This document shows, piece by piece, positions 62,232 through 64,000 of a stretch of 64,000 nt of DNA. The notes beneath the pieces were generated by a model. It searched no databases. It saw nothing but the letters and a program-made list of their open reading frames with translations, and was not told the origin of the DNA. How positions within the stretch are numbered: the stretch's first letter is position 1; each line of letters opens with the position of its first letter. Origin of the DNA: an uncultured Methylococcaceae bacterium (lineage in GTDB: Bacteria > Pseudomonadota > Gammaproteobacteria > Methylococcales > Methylomonadaceae); the NCBI GenBank assembly GCA_903917345.1, contig CAIXAE010000008.1, positions 124,001-188,000 of the forward strand, in the 5' to 3' direction. The translations under genes were made by a program, and so were the position numbers.

Positions 62232-62684
62232 TTAAATAATGGATGGTTGATACTTCACTGTAAAATCATTTAAATTGTTTAGAACCGAGTCCAAAGCTGA
62301 AGTTTTATCACTGGCGTAGGCATTAACCCCAACACGAGAAAGATAAAACACTTGTTCTGGTAAATAATGACCGATGGCTCTAATTTCATCTTGATAATGA
62401 TATCGACCCCGTAATAACCATGCTTGTGAAAAAGAGCGACCATCTGCAAAATCGGCAAAGTTAAGTTCGACTAATTTAATGTGACCTAAATCTTCTGCAA
62501 AATCAGCCACGGTATCAGATGCTTTTAGGCGTAAACCCACTTTGCCAGAATGCGCTATAAGTGTTGCTTTATCTTGTAACCATCGTGCTAAAGAAACAGT
62601 AATATCACCCGCGACGAGTGATTCTTCATCCGCAATAAATTGCCACGTGTTATCAACACGTTGTTTGTCTTTAATTATTTGCAT
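62232..62684 (-). CDS. DUF934 protein associated with sulfite reductase
   Basis: A 150-aa DUF934-family protein (LVAGDITVSLARWLQDK, LVELNFADFADGRSFSQAW, RGRYHYQDEIRAIGHYL). The family nearly always lies next to cysI and is often annotated as an oxidoreductase, with no proven reaction. Here it overlaps cysI by 14 bases, so the two are co-translated and likely act together in sulfite reduction. Confidence 0.9.
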   Translation of the reverse strand: MQIIKDKQRVDNTWQFIADEESLVAGDITVSLARWLQDKATLIAHSGKVGLRLKASDTVADFAEDLGHIKLVELNFADFADGRSFSQAWLLRGRYHYQDEIRAIGHYLPEQVFYLSRVGVNAYASDKTSALDSVLNNLNDFTVKYQPSII

Positions 62685-64000
62685 AAACTTGCTCTTTGAA
62701 AGGATTGATACCTAAACGATTAACCGCTTCTAAGAATGTTTCTTCTTCTAAACGATTTTTAATGTATACGTCTAGGATAGTCGTAATGGCCGATGTAATT
62801 TCATCTTTTGCTACGGCGGGGCCTAATCGCTCCCCAATAGCTGCATTATTTTCTGAAGAACCACCTAAAGTAATTTGATACCACTCAGCCCCTTTTTTAT
62901 CCACGCCTAAAATTCCGATATGACCCACACTTTGGTGTGCACAGCCATTCATACAACCTGACATATTAATTTTTAACTCACCAATGTCATGGATGTAATC
63001 TAAATCGTCTAAAGCTTCGTTGATTTCTTTCGCAATACCAATAGAACCCGCATTGGCTAAAGAACAAAAATCTAAGCCTGGGCAACAAATCATGTCAGTC
63101 GCAGTGCCAATATTTGGCGTTGCTAATCCTAAATCTACTAATTTTTGCCAAACCGTATATAAATCGGCTTGCTTAACATCTGCTAACAATAAGTTTTGTC
63201 TGTGTGTCGCCCTCACTTCACCAAAACTGTATGCATCTGCTATATCTGCAACCGCATCTAACTGCACATCAGTAATATCACCCGGCGGCATATCAGGGGC
63301 TTTTAGAGAAATAAAGACAGCCGCATAACCAGACACTTTATGAGCCGCTGTATTATGCGCGAGCCAAGTGGCAAAGGCTTTGTCATTCGCTTTATGTTCA
63401 GCAAAAGTATGATCGCTATCCGCTTTAACATCATAAGCGGGAGAAGCAAAGTGAGCTTTGATTTCGTTAACTCGTTCTGCACTTAACTCATTGGCATCAC
63501 GAAGATGCGCCCATTCAGCATCAACCATCTCAGTAAACTTATCTAAACCAGTTTCTTTAACCAGAATTTTAATACGCGCTTTATATTTATTATCACGACG
63601 ACCAAATAAGTTATAAATACGTAAGATGGCTTCTAAATAAGACAATAAATGTTTTTGTTCTAAGAAAGGTTTAATCACTTGGCCAATGATCGGCGTACGT
63701 CCTAAGCCCCCCCCTACGAAAACTTTAAAACCCACTTCACCTGTACCATCCTTAACGAGATGCAAGCCAATATCATGAAACTGCGTTGCTGCTCTATCGT
63801 TAAGCGCACCACTGACTGCAATTTTAAATTTACGCGGTAAGTAATCGAATTCAGGATGTAACGTCGTCCACTGTCTGATAATCTCACAATAGGGACGTGG
63901 ATCATCTATCTCATCAACTGCAACACCCGCTAAATGATCAGATGTCGTATTACGCATACAGTTACCACTCGTTTGAATGGCATGCATTTGCACAGTGGCA
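62671..64000 (-). CDS. cysI: Sulfite reductase (hemoprotein beta subunit type), partial at the right edge
   Basis: About 442 C-terminal residues; the N-terminus lies beyond the window. The siroheme-4Fe-4S ligands are CCPGLDFC and SGCMNGCAH in the right order and spacing. The upstream QTSGNCMRN and the repeated FKVFVGGGLGRTPIIG block are characteristic of the nitrite/sulfite reductase family of beta- and gammaproteobacteria with DUF934. It reduces sulfite to sulfide, after APS reductase (cysH), for cysteine synthesis. A ferredoxin-nitrite reductase role is possible but the DUF934 neighbour favours sulfite. Confidence 0.92.
   Translation of the reverse strand, partial: ATVQMHAIQTSGNCMRNTTSDHLAGVAVDEIDDPRPYCEIIRQWTTLHPEFDYLPRKFKIAVSGALNDRAATQFHDIGLHLVKDGTGEVGFKVFVGGGLGRTPIIGQVIKPFLEQKHLLSYLEAILRIYNLFGRRDNKYKARIKILVKETGLDKFTEMVDAEWAHLRDANELSAERVNEIKAHFASPAYDVKADSDHTFAEHKANDKAFATWLAHNTAAHKVSGYAAVFISLKAPDMPPGDITDVQLDAVADIADAYSFGEVRATHRQNLLLADVKQADLYTVWQKLVDLGLATPNIGTATDMICCPGLDFCSLANAGSIGIAKEINEALDDLDYIHDIGELKINMSGCMNGCAHQSVGHIGILGVDKKGAEWYQITLGGSSENNAAIGERLGPAVAKDEITSAITTILDVYIKNRLEEETFLEAVNRLGINPFKEQVYANN

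Noticed and set aside
1-64000. CRISPR arrays, tRNA or rRNA genes, insertion sequences, prophage.
   Set aside because: No regularly spaced repeats, no cloverleaf or rRNA sequences, and no transposase or phage structural gene could be recognised.

Overview
The window looks like a chromosomal stretch of a Gram-negative gammaproteobacterium of moderate-to-low GC. This rests on the gene content: an E. coli-type GshA, YciB, RNase T, class II PyrC, ManB/CpsG, a NagZ-HPRT-methylthioinosine phosphorylase run as in Pseudomonas, TonB-dependent receptors, a type IV pilin, and CysI with DUF934. The genus cannot be fixed from the sequence alone. No rRNA, tRNA, CRISPR array, IS element or prophage was recognised.

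Layout. 0-14 kb is housekeeping: the end of sucB, a dihydrolipoamide dehydrogenase homologue that has lost its redox cysteines and catalytic His, phosphomannomutase, a large MscK-type mechanosensitive channel, a flavin reductase, RecQ, GshA, APS reductase (CysH), EttA, and a 32-codon membrane ORF. 14-34 kb is an accessory block for TonB-dependent uptake: a PhoB-like regulator with an altered receiver, an exported amidohydrolase, three TonB-dependent receptors, an AraC regulator, an M41-like peptidase, a fibronectin-III protein, two short NtrC/PspF-type regulators, a Cys/His-rich lipoprotein, a PepSY membrane protein, and TonB-ExbB-ExbD. 34-37 kb holds DUF3047, NagZ, HPRT and MTI phosphorylase. 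37.4-42.5 kb is a complete hoxFUYHW operon for an NAD-reducing [NiFe] hydrogenase with its endopeptidase. 42-51 kb holds small envelope proteins, a pilin, a family-5-like uracil-DNA glycosylase, a RegB/RegA redox two-component pair and a SPOR protein. 51-64 kb is housekeeping again: a GcvR-like ACT protein, Bcp, NadA, AspS, FmdB, PyrC, RNase T, a decayed hexapeptide-repeat gene, YciB, YciI, BolA, a parvulin lipoprotein, RecJ, DUF934 and CysI (cut by the window edge).

The most interesting system is the 14-34 kb block. Sigma-54 (-24/-12) promoters can be read directly in front of the PhoB-like gene, the araC-like gene, one EBP gene, one receptor, and back-to-back in front of a second receptor and tonB-exbB-exbD. 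Near them lie 16-bp palindromes of the type TGTGT(S)ATWT(S)ACACA, usually in pairs 30-32 bp apart, as expected for enhancer sites. Of the two adjacent enhancer-binding proteins, one is intact. The other lacks the whole GAFTGA loop (nine residues shorter there) and the putative arginine finger, yet keeps its DNA-binding domain. I infer a sigma-54-controlled, probably metal- or metallophore-related uptake regulon run by an active/inactive activator pair. The substrate is unknown.
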